From Colwellia sp. MB3u-41 (GTDB lineage Bacteria; Pseudomonadota; Gammaproteobacteria; Enterobacterales; Alteromonadaceae): a DNA stretch of 64,000 nucleotides. The notes beneath the pieces are model-generated. The model did not search any database. It saw only the letters and a list, made by a program, of their open reading frames with translations, and was not told the origin of the DNA. This document shows, one piece after another, positions 9,201-20,000 of this stretch. Position 1 is the first letter of the stretch; every line of letters begins with the position of its first letter. The translations under genes and the position numbers were made by a program. The stretch is from the NCBI RefSeq assembly GCF_014076845.1, contig NZ_JACGUT010000047.1, positions 1 through 64,000 on the forward strand, read 5' to 3'.

Positions 9201-9539
9201 AGGGGAAGCTGTTTTTTAGATTTATCTAATTATGTTGGTGAATCTGATGTTAAATTACGCTGGCATTATTTCGATCTCAACGCTGCAGATTGGGATTGGT
9301 ATGCACAAATAGATGTTGTTTCATTAGTCTTTGAAAATGTACCGCAAGCTATACAGTGTAATGTAAATTTGGATGGTTTTGTTGACCGTAGCGATATAAG
9401 ATTAATCGCGGCTGCGCGTAATCAACCCACTGCACCTGTTAGTCCACATGATAATGATGGCGACGGTATTATTACCGTATCAGATGCACTTCAGCGTGTT
9501 CAGCTTTGTACTTTACCGCGTTGTGCACCTCAACCGTAG
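9201..9539 (+). pseudogene. C-terminal remnant of a large secreted protein with dockerin-like end
   Basis: An open frame without a start runs from after a TAG at 9198 to TAG 9537-9539. It contains DWDWYAQIDVVSL, like the end of a choice-of-anchor or lectin-type domain. This is followed by two calcium-loop repeats (NLDGFVDRSDI and DNDGDGIITVSD) and a C-terminus with LCTLPRCA. I recognise this arrangement as the C-terminus of large exported proteases or adhesins in Alteromonadales. The 5' part is missing, so this is a truncated relic whose terminator (9569-9592) survives. Confidence 0.7.
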
Positions 9540-9568
9540 TAATAAATAATAGTTATAAACTAAAAAAT

Positions 9569-9592
9569 CTCGGCATAAGCCGAGCTTTTTTT
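9569..9592 (+). terminator. Rho-independent terminator
   Basis: The stem CTCGGC / GCCGAG with loop ATAA is followed by CTTTTTTT. It ends the relic gene just upstream and insulates the lipoprotein gene at 9631. Confidence 0.8.
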
Positions 9593-9630
9593 CACAACAG
9601 AGATACGTTTAGACTAAGGAAAAATTATTA

Positions 9631-10095
9631 ATGTTCAGATTAATTTATATTGTAATCATCGCTTTATCTGGCTGTTTAGCTGGTAGTTCAACTGTCGCTG
9701 AAACAGCAAAAACCACAGAAACGTTGGCTAAAATAGAGTACGATTTTGCACTAACCAATCAAGAGCTAAGCTCTGTCATTACGATATACGCTGAAGAAGT
9801 TATAAAATATCAAAATTTGAAATTACGTTTGATCTCTTTAGAAGATTCTAGATGCCCCATTGGTATGGCATGTATTTGGGCAGGTCAATTGATTGTAACA
9901 CTTGAAGTTTTAAATGAGTTTGAAGAAAAAATAGAGGTAAAATTGACACGTAAGCGCGAACCAGAAATTGCTCATGCTTTTGGTTATCGTTTACTTTTAT
10001 TAAGCGTCGAACCCCATCCTAAAAAAGGTAAAGATATTCAATTGAGCGATCAAATCATTCAGTTTGAAATAACAAAGCTTGCTGATAAAGCATAA
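9631..10095 (+). CDS. Predicted lipoprotein with DSRCP...CxWAG motif
   Basis: This 154-aa protein begins MFRLIYIVIIALSGCLAGSS, with lipobox LSGC, so attachment to a membrane through Cys15 is likely. The mature part carries LEDSRCPIGMACIWAGQLIV. This two-cysteine pattern is shared by a family of small bacterial exported beta-rich proteins of unknown role, and the cysteines probably form a disulfide. The start is preceded by AAGGAAAAATTATTA, a usable ribosome site. It stands alone between a terminator and a convergent gene. The function is unknown to me. Confidence 0.7.
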   Translation: MFRLIYIVIIALSGCLAGSSTVAETAKTTETLAKIEYDFALTNQELSSVITIYAEEVIKYQNLKLRLISLEDSRCPIGMACIWAGQLIVTLEVLNEFEEKIEVKLTRKREPEIAHAFGYRLLLLSVEPHPKKGKDIQLSDQIIQFEITKLADKA

Positions 10096-10233
10096 AACGA
10101 TCCCTTTTTAGTCGCACCTCAATGCAGCAAATACTGAATTGAGGTGTAAATATAGCTTTGTATTACCTTTTATTCATAGCTTTAGTGTTCAACATATTAC
10201 TTTAACCAATAAAGCATGTCTCAACTTACTGTT

Positions 10234-11193
10234 TTACTGTAAACAACATTTTTTATATTTCTTTCCACTGCCACACGGGCAAGGATCATTTCGGCCAGCC
10301 GTCGCTAATGAACTAACCGGCACACTGTTTTCTAAAATTGTATTTTCGTCATACAAAATATTAGCCAGTAAGCCGCCTTCTCCCATTAACGAATCAAATA
10401 TATCAAGGTCTTCGTCTGGTATATTATCGAGTTCTTTATCGTTTGAATCATCATCAATCCAAGCACTTAAGGTATCAACAACATTAAACTCTGTTTGAAT
10501 AATACCAGCCTCAATCAGCTTAGGTGCATCTCCCCTACCCCATGCTTTTACTTCACATTGTTTAAAGCGATCTTCATCAAATACATCTTTATCACATAAT
10601 TCAATAAACTGATTTTTAAAGTCATCAAGTTGATATTCAATACAAGAATCTGCTAATGCACTCATCAAGAAACTACTGATTGAACTTGGCAAAGCTAAAA
10701 AGACTGATAACCATCGAGTTACGTGCTCACCTAATTCAACCTTATCGATAGTGCCCACTTCATATTGAGCAAATACCGCTTCAATAGCAGACGCTTTACA
10801 GTACATCGCTTGATGAACATCAACAATGTAATCAGATAATACTTGGCTATTACCATTTGCTACATTATAAAATAAGGTCGGTGTTAATTCAGTAAGGGCA
10901 TCTCCAAATACCCCTTCAAGCGGGGTTGAAAACGTATCACTGCGCGAAAAGAGCTGTAAACATTTTGACAATGCAGGAGCATATTTTAATTCTGCTAATA
11001 ATAACGTGCCAAAAAATAAAATGGCCTGTTGCTCATCGGTTAGCGAGGTATCATCAGTAATAAATTGATCTATTAATCGCGCTAAATCAGGATAAAATAT
11101 CGACCAATTCGATTTAACGGTTTCGAGCGCTTCAACAGGTAGTTCGTTGCCATGTGAATGAGCTATTACCAATAAAGCTTGTTCTAAATTCAT
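10234..11193 (-). CDS. DUF1186-like protein with C-terminal SEC-C zinc motif
   Basis: The 319-aa protein has a helical N-terminal body (about 1-290), consistent with the DUF1186 family of repeat-like helical proteins. It ends in GRNDPCPCGSGKKYKKCC, a complete SEC-C motif (CxCx8CC) that binds zinc and is found at the end of SecA and many YecA-like proteins, where it docks on ribosomes or partner proteins. An acidic patch (DDDSNDKELDNIPDEDLDIF) lies before the linker. The gene is monocistronic. Role probably adaptor-like, otherwise unknown. Confidence 0.75.
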   Translation of the reverse strand: MNLEQALLVIAHSHGNELPVEALETVKSNWSIFYPDLARLIDQFITDDTSLTDEQQAILFFGTLLLAELKYAPALSKCLQLFSRSDTFSTPLEGVFGDALTELTPTLFYNVANGNSQVLSDYIVDVHQAMYCKASAIEAVFAQYEVGTIDKVELGEHVTRWLSVFLALPSSISSFLMSALADSCIEYQLDDFKNQFIELCDKDVFDEDRFKQCEVKAWGRGDAPKLIEAGIIQTEFNVVDTLSAWIDDDSNDKELDNIPDEDLDIFDSLMGEGGLLANILYDENTILENSVPVSSLATAGRNDPCPCGSGKKYKKCCLQ

Positions 11194-11389
11194 GTAAGTT
11201 CCGCGTTAAGTAATCAATGATGAGTGGCCAATGCCAAATGTTATATCTTAAACACTTCCTATTGCCGTTACCATTGAAAGCAACAGATCAAAACCAATTT
11301 TCATTTAATTTTTTAATTATTTGTTATTTCCTCCGATTATTTTATTAATGTCGCCTCCAGATACCAATACTCATGCGCAAATCAACTAA

Positions 11390-11605
11390 CTTTTACACAA
11401 AAACATAGTTCGCAAATTATTAGAACATATTATTCATCAAGCGAGTATTCGCTCGTATAAAAAATTGTACCTTGAGACTTGAACGATGAATGCTCTTTTA
11501 TCCGCAAACTTACTTTATAAACAGTTTGGCTTTAAAGAGTGCGAGCCATTTGGTCATTATCAACTAGATCAATACAGTATGTTTATGTCAAAGGATATCG
11601 TGTAA
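11390..11605 (+). pseudogene. GNAT acetyltransferase remnant with in-frame stop
   Basis: Read from after a TAA at 11387-11389, the frame gives a GNAT C-terminal half: KLLEHIIHQASIRSYKKLYL, then ET, a TGA where GNAT proteins carry Gly, and TMNALLSANLLYKQFGFKEC followed by EPFGHYQLDQYSMFMSK to a TAA at 11603. LYLETG and LYxxxGFxECEPFGxY are hallmarks of one GNAT subfamily. The N-terminal half and acetyl-CoA loop start are missing, and GGA to TGA explains the stop. It is a decayed gene. Confidence 0.75.
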
Positions 11606-11747
11606 CCTGTATCTAAGGAGCGAACACAAAAGGACAAAAAAAGATTTACTTTTTGTTCTCACTATTGTGCCCCTGCATAAGTTGCCACTTATTTGCGGCG
11701 GTTATATATCTTGATTAGCTGTGTAGTTATCTATGAGTAAATATTAA

Positions 11748-12707
11748 ATGAAATTAAGACATAACCATATTTTTTTAGGACTTTTGTTATCAAGTGTAGC
11801 GTCGTGTTCTGATAGTGCTCAAAAGGCTGATCCCGATTTCATCCCAAAAAACACACAAAATAGCTTTTCTGGCTTAACTAGCCCCGTAGTGTTAATTGAT
11901 GAAGCACATCATAATTTTCACACGACTCAAGGTAGATACAAACCCTTTTCACAAGTGTTGTCGAGCGATGGTTATACTGTTGAAGCGGGAAAAGAAAAGT
12001 TTACTTTAGAGTATTTACAACAAGCTGACATTTTAGTTGTTGCAAATGCACTAGATAACAGCAGACGGGATTATAACCCACCATATGGAGATGCGTTTGA
12101 AACAGAAGAAATTGAAGCCCTTATGCAATGGATATCTCAAGGTGGCTCTCTATTTTTAGTTGCCGATCATACGCCTTTTCCAAAAGTTATTGAAACACTC
12201 TCAAGTGCACTAGGCATTCAATTTAGTAATGGTCATGTCGGAAAGGCAATATTTCGCATTAATGATAATACGCTTGTTGATCACGCAATAACCAAAGGGA
12301 GTTCAACTCAAACTGACCTGCCATTAGAAAATGATACTTCTCCAATCTTACAAGGAAAGCCCAATTCAGAACAAATAATTCAAGTTAAAACATTTGGAGG
12401 ATCTGCTTTTAAAGCTCCTGAGACTGCAAAATCACTTTTGGTTCTTAGTTATACAGCTGTTTCCGTGATGCCAGACATTCCTTTTCAGGTAAATGCTGAA
12501 ACACCTAGGCTTGCGATTCCAGGGTGGAGTCAAGGAGCTGTTTTAGAAATAGGCAAAGGCCGAGTCGCTGTGTTTGCTGAAGGTATGATGTTTTCCTCAC
12601 AACTAACGGTTAAAACAGGTAAAAAATACGGTTTACTATCTAAAGGCGCAGAACAAAATGAGCAGTTTTTACTGAATGTCATGCATTGGCTTTCGGGATT
12701 AATTTAA
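11748..12707 (+). CDS. DUF4350-type lipoprotein (glutamine-amidotransferase-like fold)
   Basis: The 319-aa protein has a lipoprotein signal (MKLRHNHIFLGLLLSSVASC; lipobox VASC, Cys20). The mature part shows VVLIDEAHHNFHTTQGRYKP, LQQADILVVANAL, IEALMQWISQGGSLFLVADH and GRVAVFAEGMMFSSQL. This is the pattern of DUF4350/ThuA-like class-I-glutaminase-fold proteins, where such DEAHHN and ADHTPF segments recur. It is expected in the periplasmic space, anchored by lipid. The exact role is unknown; it may bind a ligand or process a glycan. It is a single gene with a decayed GNAT upstream. Confidence 0.7.
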   Translation: MKLRHNHIFLGLLLSSVASCSDSAQKADPDFIPKNTQNSFSGLTSPVVLIDEAHHNFHTTQGRYKPFSQVLSSDGYTVEAGKEKFTLEYLQQADILVVANALDNSRRDYNPPYGDAFETEEIEALMQWISQGGSLFLVADHTPFPKVIETLSSALGIQFSNGHVGKAIFRINDNTLVDHAITKGSSTQTDLPLENDTSPILQGKPNSEQIIQVKTFGGSAFKAPETAKSLLVLSYTAVSVMPDIPFQVNAETPRLAIPGWSQGAVLEIGKGRVAVFAEGMMFSSQLTVKTGKKYGLLSKGAEQNEQFLLNVMHWLSGLI

Positions 12708-13090
12708 TAAAAGTAATCCTAACGACCGTTAAAAAAGATACTGAAGCTAATTTTACTATTCACTTTATATAACTTATTTTTACATAATTGAGATGAATAA
12801 TTAAAAGATGATGTCTTCTATTTAAATTATTTTATTCTATTTCTTTATATTTTCGCAAAATAAGGTTAATAAAAGGTCTTTCAATATCTTATTAATTTAG
12901 CCTAGATAAAATGAGTATTATGTTAGCAAAATTTATAGCAGTAACATTTTTTAAATGGTGTGATTACGGGTATATGTTAAGCTCAACCAAATTGAGAGCG
13001 TATGCACCTTATAAACACCAATTAGACTGGTTTTATGATTGAATTGACGTAACAACAAAATATAAAAAACTTACACATGGGATCTATTTG
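12708..13090. other. Intergenic, nothing identified
   Basis: The 383 bases are AT-rich and hold no gene-like frame, hairpin terminator or recognised operator. It presumably contains the chemoreceptor promoter, but no convincing sigma-70 or sigma-28 pair could be assigned by eye. Confidence 0.3.
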
Positions 13091-15001
13091 ATGCAATTTT
13101 TAAACACCCTTTCTATCCGATCAAAACTGGTCATTGCCATGTTAATGGCTGTTATTATTTCAACCAGCATCGTCGGATTTGTTGGCCACTCAAAAGCAAA
13201 AGAGCTACTCATTTCAAGGCTGCAACAATCAGATTTACCTAACCTGCTTTTGCGTGTTCGTAATGCGGTGAATGGAGAAATTTCTGAAATGAAAGTGCTA
13301 ACCAAATCAATTGCGACAAACCCCTTTCTTCTTGATTGGATTGAGTCTGGTGCGAACAAAGAAAATGAAGCTAATGTTATAAAAATGCTGAATAAAATAG
13401 CTAAAGATAACAATTTAAGTAATGCGTCTTTTGCCGATCGAAAAACAGCTAATTACTGGAATCAGGATGGGTTTCTGCGAGTGCTGAAAAATGATGAGCT
13501 TGATGGCTGGTTTTTTGCGTTCACCAATGGGGGGGAAGCAGAGTCGGCAAGTACCTATGGATATCCTAATGGCAATGTCGATGTATTTATCAATTATCAG
13601 CAGATAAACGGTCGAGGCGTATCTGGATTATCAAAGTCTTTTAATGACATGGTTAATTACTTAAATAGCTTTAAAATTGAAGAATCTGGCTTTGTTTATC
13701 TTGTTGATCATACCGGGTTGGTAAAAATTCATAAAGATAAAGAAAAAAGTGAAAAAACAAAAATCACTGACCTTTATAGCGATATAAATGCGCAAACACT
13801 GTTAACTCAAAAAGACTTTGCATTCCAAGAAACTGACAAATTAATTATTGCGACAAGCTACATCTCAAGCCTTGGCTGGTATGTAGTTGCCGAAGTTCCA
13901 AAAGAAGAGCTTTACCTCGCGCTAAACGAGTCTCGAAATTATATGCTTATGTGGTTTGCCATTATTGTTGCTGTCTTTATCTGTGTCAGTATTATTTTAG
14001 CAAAAAGTTTAACCAGACCGATTAATGATCTTGCGGTCATATTCAAAGAGCTGGGTGATGGAGATAGTGATCTTAGTTACAGACTAAATGAAAGCGGTGG
14101 TGACGAAGTATCGCGTCTGGCGCATGGTTTCAACGCCTTTATTATTAAGATACACACGGTGGTGAGTGATGTGTCAGCAACATCGAAAGATGTTCGTCAA
14201 GCATCTATAAAAGTTTCCCAAGATGCAGAACAGTCAAAGGTAGATGCTCAGGGGCAGCGTGATATCGCAATACAAGTAGCCGCGGCCATTAGTGAAATGG
14301 GTTCAACGATCACAGAAATTGCAGCAAACGCTGTACATGCAGCAGATTCGACGAATGATGCGACAACTCAAGCTAAAAATGCACAAGATATTGTTAAAGA
14401 ATCAACTGAAAATATTTACCAAATGGCGCAGAAAATGGACTCGGCATCAACAACCATTGAATCTTTAGCGGATAAGAGTAATGCCATTAGTAGTGTGCTT
14501 GAGGTTATTCGTGGTATTTCAGAACAAACAAATTTACTTGCATTAAATGCTGCGATTGAAGCTGCACGTGCGGGTGAACAAGGTCGTGGTTTTGCTGTTG
14601 TCGCTGATGAAGTACGCAACTTGGCGAAGCGTACCAGCGAATCAACAGATGAGATTAATAAAATGATCAACCTTTTGCAGTCAGAATCTAAGCGAGCAGT
14701 TGACAGTGTAAGAGAAAGTAAAGAAACCGCCGATATTGCCGTAAATGATGCTCAGCAGACAACAGAGGCTCTCGAAGATATTGTTGCAAACATTCAACAA
14801 ATTTCAGATCTAAATACTCAGGTTGCCACTTCAACGGAAGAGCAAGCAACCGTTGTTGGGGAAATTAATATTCATGTACACGCAATCAGTGATAGCACAG
14901 AAAACAGTGCACAAATATCAACTCGTATAGCCTCTGCAAGTGAGTCACTAACAGCAATGGCAATGAAGCTAGATAGCTTAGTCGAACGATTTAAAATATA
15001 A
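13091..15001 (+). CDS. Methyl-accepting chemotaxis protein with dCache-type sensor
   Basis: The start is ATG 13091 (a TTG codon directly before it is also open). The 636-aa protein has TM1 (about 12-33), a periplasmic sensing region (about 35-280) in dCache style ([54 protein letters not shown]) and TM2 (about 281-304). A HAMP domain (about 305-358) and a long signalling coiled coil complete it. The hairpin tip [20 protein letters not shown] is the invariant contact for CheA and CheW. It sends ligand information to the flagellar motor. No C-terminal CheR-binding pentapeptide is present. The ligand is unknown; dCache domains often bind amino acids or amines. Confidence 0.92.
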   Translation: MQFLNTLSIRSKLVIAMLMAVIISTSIVGFVGHSKAKELLISRLQQSDLPNLLLRVRNAVNGEISEMKVLTKSIATNPFLLDWIESGANKENEANVIKMLNKIAKDNNLSNASFADRKTANYWNQDGFLRVLKNDELDGWFFAFTNGGEAESASTYGYPNGNVDVFINYQQINGRGVSGLSKSFNDMVNYLNSFKIEESGFVYLVDHTGLVKIHKDKEKSEKTKITDLYSDINAQTLLTQKDFAFQETDKLIIATSYISSLGWYVVAEVPKEELYLALNESRNYMLMWFAIIVAVFICVSIILAKSLTRPINDLAVIFKELGDGDSDLSYRLNESGGDEVSRLAHGFNAFIIKIHTVVSDVSATSKDVRQASIKVSQDAEQSKVDAQGQRDIAIQVAAAISEMGSTITEIAANAVHAADSTNDATTQAKNAQDIVKESTENIYQMAQKMDSASTTIESLADKSNAISSVLEVIRGISEQTNLLALNAAIEAARAGEQGRGFAVVADEVRNLAKRTSESTDEINKMINLLQSESKRAVDSVRESKETADIAVNDAQQTTEALEDIVANIQQISDLNTQVATSTEEQATVVGEINIHVHAISDSTENSAQISTRIASASESLTAMAMKLDSLVERFKI

Positions 15002-15111
15002 GAAAACTTTTAATCAGTAATAATATTAATATTTAAGCGAGAAATAAAAATTTATACGTCTTAGCTTTCTATCTTGTTATAGGGCCTCTGACACGTTACA
15101 GAACATATGCT

Positions 15112-15148
15112 AATGTCGATTATCATTGAAGGTAATCGACATTTTTTT
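15112..15148 (+). terminator. Rho-independent terminator of the chemoreceptor gene
   Basis: An 11-bp perfect stem (AATGTCGATTA / TAATCGACATT) closes a 10-nt loop and runs into TTTTTTT. It lies 110 bases after the chemoreceptor stop. Confidence 0.85.
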
Positions 15149-15655
15149 GGGCAAAAGACCTGTTGTGACAACAAATTCTGAGCAATTTACATTAATATGC
15201 TAATGACTGCATTAATGAAAACCAGACAGTATATTTTATAAAAACTAAAACGTATGCATTAAACAGTCGATAAAATAAGTTAAGGTTGTTTACTGGTTAA
15301 TCTCGTTAGAACTAATAATATTCACGATATTCTCATTTATGTAACGACGCATAATGTTTGAGACTCCCAACCACTAAATGAAACTGGCTTCTAATGATCA
15401 AATTTGCCAAAAAAGCCGTCCTTTTTTATGGTTTATAGATTATTTCTGCTAACGATAACTTAGGAGTTGAGAGCGGACATATCAGATTAACCAGTAATAA
15501 ATTAGTCACGAGAGTTTTTATAATGCTGCTAGCAGGCCCTTTACTCTGCTTGATATCCAAAAGATTAACGGAAATACTATTCTGTATAATTGACTAACAT
15601 TACGAACTAAAAATATAGCAGTAGTTTGAATTATATTTACTGTTATAGTTACATA
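15149..15655. other. Intergenic, degenerate repeat copy only
   Basis: There is no gene in these 507 bases. A segment at about 15308-15430 holds GTTAGAACTAA and, later, TTTGCCAAAAAAGCCGTCC. These resemble, in weaker form, the inverted-repeat element at 24221-24270. Confidence 0.3.
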
Positions 15656-16597
15656 TCACAAGCTAAATTCTTGTATGTAATCAAGAAAAGATCCTTTTGT
15701 ACCAGTGTTTCCGCCTATCACATAAGTAGTATCACCTAATGTTGTTGTTGCATTATGCCTACTGGCCTTATAACCAATATCAATCAACTCCCACTCATAC
15801 GTTAGAAAATCATAAGAATAAGTAGAATTCAAATTATTGTAATTCCCAAAAACAAATAATTTATCTTTGACAATAGTGAGAGAGTGAGCGCTAATTCCTT
15901 CAGGCATAGTAGGAAGCGATTCCCATTTATTCAACTGTGGATCAAATCGTTCAAAAACATCAAGCGAAGAAGTTCGATCATACCCTCCAACAACATATAT
16001 TAAACCGTCTCTAACCACCGCTCTTGTCGTTTTCGCTGTTGGCATATCAGCAGCTCGTACCCACTTTTTTTGAGCTATGTTTAAGACGGCTACAATCGGA
16101 CTAGCTGTTATCTGCTCTTTACTAGGATATCCGCCACCAAAAACAAAAACACTTCCATTTAAAAATACTGCACTATTGATACGTGTTGGTGCGGGAAGCG
16201 GTTGTGCAAAGCTAACTTCATGTGTGATCGTATTAAATACTTCGACTCTCTTTTCATATCTAAATTTTTTGTCCTCAATACTTACTCCACCTAATATATA
16301 AATTGAATGCTTTCCATCCCAAACTGCTGAAAAATATCGCCTTGGTATTAACCTATTTTTTAGAATCTCTTTTTTTCCTAATAAGGGTTCAATAATCTCA
16401 ATATCTGAAAGAAAACCTGATTTGTTCGCACCAGCCAGCACATATATCTTACTACCATCATTTACAGCAGCATGGCCATATCGAGCAGTAGACAAAGATA
16501 AAGACTCTGAATTCAAATCAGACTTTAAACTACAGCCCGCTAGAATAATTAATAAAAAAGTTGTCATAGATAGAGAAATATTTTTTGAATTTATCAC
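15656..16597 (-). CDS. Kelch-repeat lipoprotein
   Basis: The 313-aa protein starts at GTG 16597, with GGAT about nine bases upstream; an internal ATG at 16567 is less well placed. The signal ends in lipobox LAGC (about residue 22), so a lipid-anchored surface or periplasmic protein is expected. The mature part has about five kelch repeats, seen in recurring blocks such as DGSKIYVLAGAN, KHSIYILGGVS, NGSVFVFGGG, DGLIYVVGGYDR and GDTTYVIGG, each with the glycine pair and the spaced Tyr and Trp. They should fold as a beta-propeller that binds a protein or sugar. It resembles the N-acetylneuraminate epimerase-like kelch group in fold only. No partner gene is adjacent. Confidence 0.85.
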   Translation of the reverse strand: MINSKNISLSMTTFLLIILAGCSLKSDLNSESLSLSTARYGHAAVNDGSKIYVLAGANKSGFLSDIEIIEPLLGKKEILKNRLIPRRYFSAVWDGKHSIYILGGVSIEDKKFRYEKRVEVFNTITHEVSFAQPLPAPTRINSAVFLNGSVFVFGGGYPSKEQITASPIVAVLNIAQKKWVRAADMPTAKTTRAVVRDGLIYVVGGYDRTSSLDVFERFDPQLNKWESLPTMPEGISAHSLTIVKDKLFVFGNYNNLNSTYSYDFLTYEWELIDIGYKASRHNATTTLGDTTYVIGGNTGTKGSFLDYIQEFSL

Positions 16598-17093
16598 GAT
16601 TTTAATCCATTAAATGATGAAGTCTGTAGATTATTATATTTACGTCACACAGACAATAGCATCAAATAATTAAAGACAACCTTCCTTTTCACAAAGTTTG
16701 CTTTTTGTAAATCAGCGATAAATGCTCGCTTATAGCGTTGAATTGACCTAAAGAGCAGCTGATAGCTAACGATACTAATGCGAAAAAACGGTCCTGATTT
16801 TGATGTCATTTATCGTCCATACTGTGTCCATTATCTTCAAGAATAGCTAACGGGAGATGTTTGTAAGTTTATATATATGCTGATGAGCTATGTCAAATTG
16901 AAAATTTTAACAATAATTGTATCTAAAAACAGTGAGTTGAAGCATCATTTCAATTTTGCTCCAATTACTTTCAAATAAGCTTATTTCTTATAAATAACAT
17001 TTTACCTAAAATGCTAATTCAGCGTTAGCTGGCAAGGCTTATACAGGATCAGTACGATTAAATTCCCTAATAAAAACATGATAATAATAGCCA
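16598..17093. other. Intergenic, nothing firm
   Basis: The 496 bases between the kelch gene and the aminopeptidase stop hold no gene. AATGCGAAAAAACGGTCCTG at 16777-16796 is a weak relative of the intergenic motif at 15401 and 24243. Confidence 0.3.
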
Positions 17094-20000
17094 TTATTTA
17101 TCTTCAATTTTTGAAATATTATCAGACAAGTTTTTATCTAATCTAGTGTAATCTGGATCAATCATTACACAGCCAGGTTTATCTTCGACAATCAAGGTGA
17201 TAGTCGAGTTAGTTTGATTAATTAACTGGTTTGTAATAGATAATGCCTTTGCACTCCTACGTCCTGGGTATGCGCGGTATAATGCAATTTGTATTGACTC
17301 ATCTATGCCTATCTCACTGACCAGTCCATCCTTATCTGTTGATAATCGTAATGCTTTAACATCGATCACAACCTCATAACGGCCATCAGGAAGCTCGCTA
17401 ACAACCGCTTTATTAATAGCTAAATCGTATTCAATAACCTTAGTTAACCAATCTTGAATAAGGCCTTTTTGCAAGTTATTGGCGATATCTAATATTGCGC
17501 TGAGTAAATCATCAGTTGTGGCACTTAAAGTTAATTTGTGACTATCGATTAACTGTTTAAAGGCAGTATTAAGTTTTTGCTCTCCTAACAATTCTTTTAA
17601 GGCTGTAAATACCACCGGTCCTTTACCATAAGTAAGATAACGTTCATGGTCTGCATCGATTACGCCAACTTCAGCAGTACGAGCATAAGCACGTCCTGAA
17701 AAATAACGACGTTGAGTATATTTTGTTAATTGGCGAGCCATGTTATTTCCATACATTTTTTCTAATATCACCGCTTCCATATACTTGGTTAACGATTCAA
17801 CTAATACACCTTCACCTTGGGTGATTTTAGGGGCTAATTTTTCTCCCCACCACTGATGCATCACTTCATGAATGGTATTTCGAGCTGTGTTATTAATGTC
17901 CGCACCATCATTATAATCTTCGATGTATAAACTTTCCGACAAAGCGACAATGCCCGATGTAGCTTTGCCACCAAAAGGATGATATTCAGGTACTTCAAGG
18001 ATACGTAAACTGTCAAACGCATAAGGCCCAAGGTTTGCTGTTGCGTAGTCAAGTGTTGCTTTAGTTGCACGTAACATTTCATCGATATTTATCCCATGTT
18101 CAGGATGAAAATACATCTCAACAACAAGTCCATTGTGCTCAATGCTCTTCGTTTCATAGATTGCTGAGATGTAGTCTACTAGTGGATATATGGCTTTTTG
18201 CATTTTGTAATGGAAATAGTTTCGGCCATCTTGTTGCCACGTTTTTATCAATTGCCCTGAAGTTACGGCTGTTTGCTCAATTGACGTTGATAGTACCGCT
18301 TCAAACGTCCTTTTTTGGGTGATGAACTTGCCTTTATCTGTGAGTTTTTTTCTGTCTGAAATACTGGTGGCTTTGGCAGTTAAACCACGATTTTCACGTT
18401 CAAATTCATCATTTATTTCAATACGTTCGATATAGCCCATCAAGGGTTCAAATCCACTGTGATTAAGATAAGAGCCGTTATTCACTATGCCTTTATTAAT
18501 AGCGAAAGGCGACGATGATTGCGATAATTGATAACTCATTGCTAAGCTTTCTCCTGATAATAATGGCTTTGTTAATTGAAATAAATATACACTCCAGTTT
18601 GCAGTTGAATCGTTAAGTAATACCGTTGCCCCCGAAATTTCTATACTTTGTAGCGGTACACGTGCGGTCACAAATATTTCATGCATTGCTTCATTACCCG
18701 TATTAACCAAAAGGTAATCCGCTTTAACTGAGTAACTTTTCAGATTGGGATAAAAATCAACAGCAAGCTTCATTTCGCTCACTTGTGGAATAACTAAGCT
18801 TTGATATTGCTTATATTTATGCTCATAAATCGCTTGGTCTTCAAAACTTTTATCCCTTGCTTGGTAATCACTCTTTACAGGAATATTGACTTGAATAAAA
18901 AAACCGAAGGCCAAAAGACCGGCTAATGATGCAGGTAAATACACCTGTGTTAAGTTGGACTTTGTCTGTTTCTTTGTATCATTGTTATACGATGGTGATT
19001 TTGTTTTACCTGAAAAATCACTTGTTTTATACCACTCGCCCCTATTCCATTTAAGTACAGTCAGTCCAGCAACGATAAGTGCAAATATCCCCCAAAATCC
19101 AGCTAAGTAATGGAACTTAATGGCAAACTCTCCATACCCTACTAAATCGGAATCAATACGTAATAAACTAGGCAGTTTATTGATGTTTAAGAAAGGATGT
19201 TCAAAGCCAAAGAGTCCATTTGATATTGCTAACAGTACAATAACAATCGCACTAATCATCATGCCTAAATATTTATTGGCAAAACGACTATTGGCAATAC
19301 GCGTTTGTATAAAGAAAATTAATACCGTTTGAATTAACACCGGCAGGGCGACGAAATAAAACAGTGAAAGATAATGAGAAAATTCGAAGCGGTAATAATC
19401 ATTGGATATTTGAAAAATAATCGATGCAACAATATTCATCGCCACGAGAAACAATGGAATAAAAAATAATGATAATAGCTTTGCACCATAAATAGTGGCA
19501 TTAGCAACAGGTGAGCTGTCAATAAAACTGTCGGCTTTAAGGAGCTTTTCTTGCCAGATTTTTTCTGCACTATAAAAAATAATAATCGCAGTAACTAATG
19601 GAGTAAAAGCTTCGGTGCTATAGCTAACTAAAAGCACTGTTGTGGGATAACGTCCAGAGAAAACACCACTACTAAAGACCCCCACTGCCATCAACATACC
19701 CACAATGGCCAAGCCAGTAACAAATATAACTAAACCTCTAAATGCCCATTGACCGACGATTTGTTTAATTTCAATGACTGACAATGTTAACAAGGCTAAA
19801 AGTTGAAATTTAAGTCTTTTAGTATCAGTAATGACTAAAGGTGCTGCAAGATGTTTTTTAAATTGAGCTGGAACAAAGCTAGGTATAGCATTGATTATTT
19901 TAGATTTATTACGTGAATTTTTTCGTTTATCACTAGACGTGTTTTCACTTGGTTGAAAATGTTGAATAACAACTTTCCCAAGATATACAAATACAGCTAA

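Noticed and set aside
10139-10498. 119-codon plus-strand frame
   Set aside because: It is antisense to the end of the DUF1186/SEC-C gene, whose zinc motif is unmistakable.
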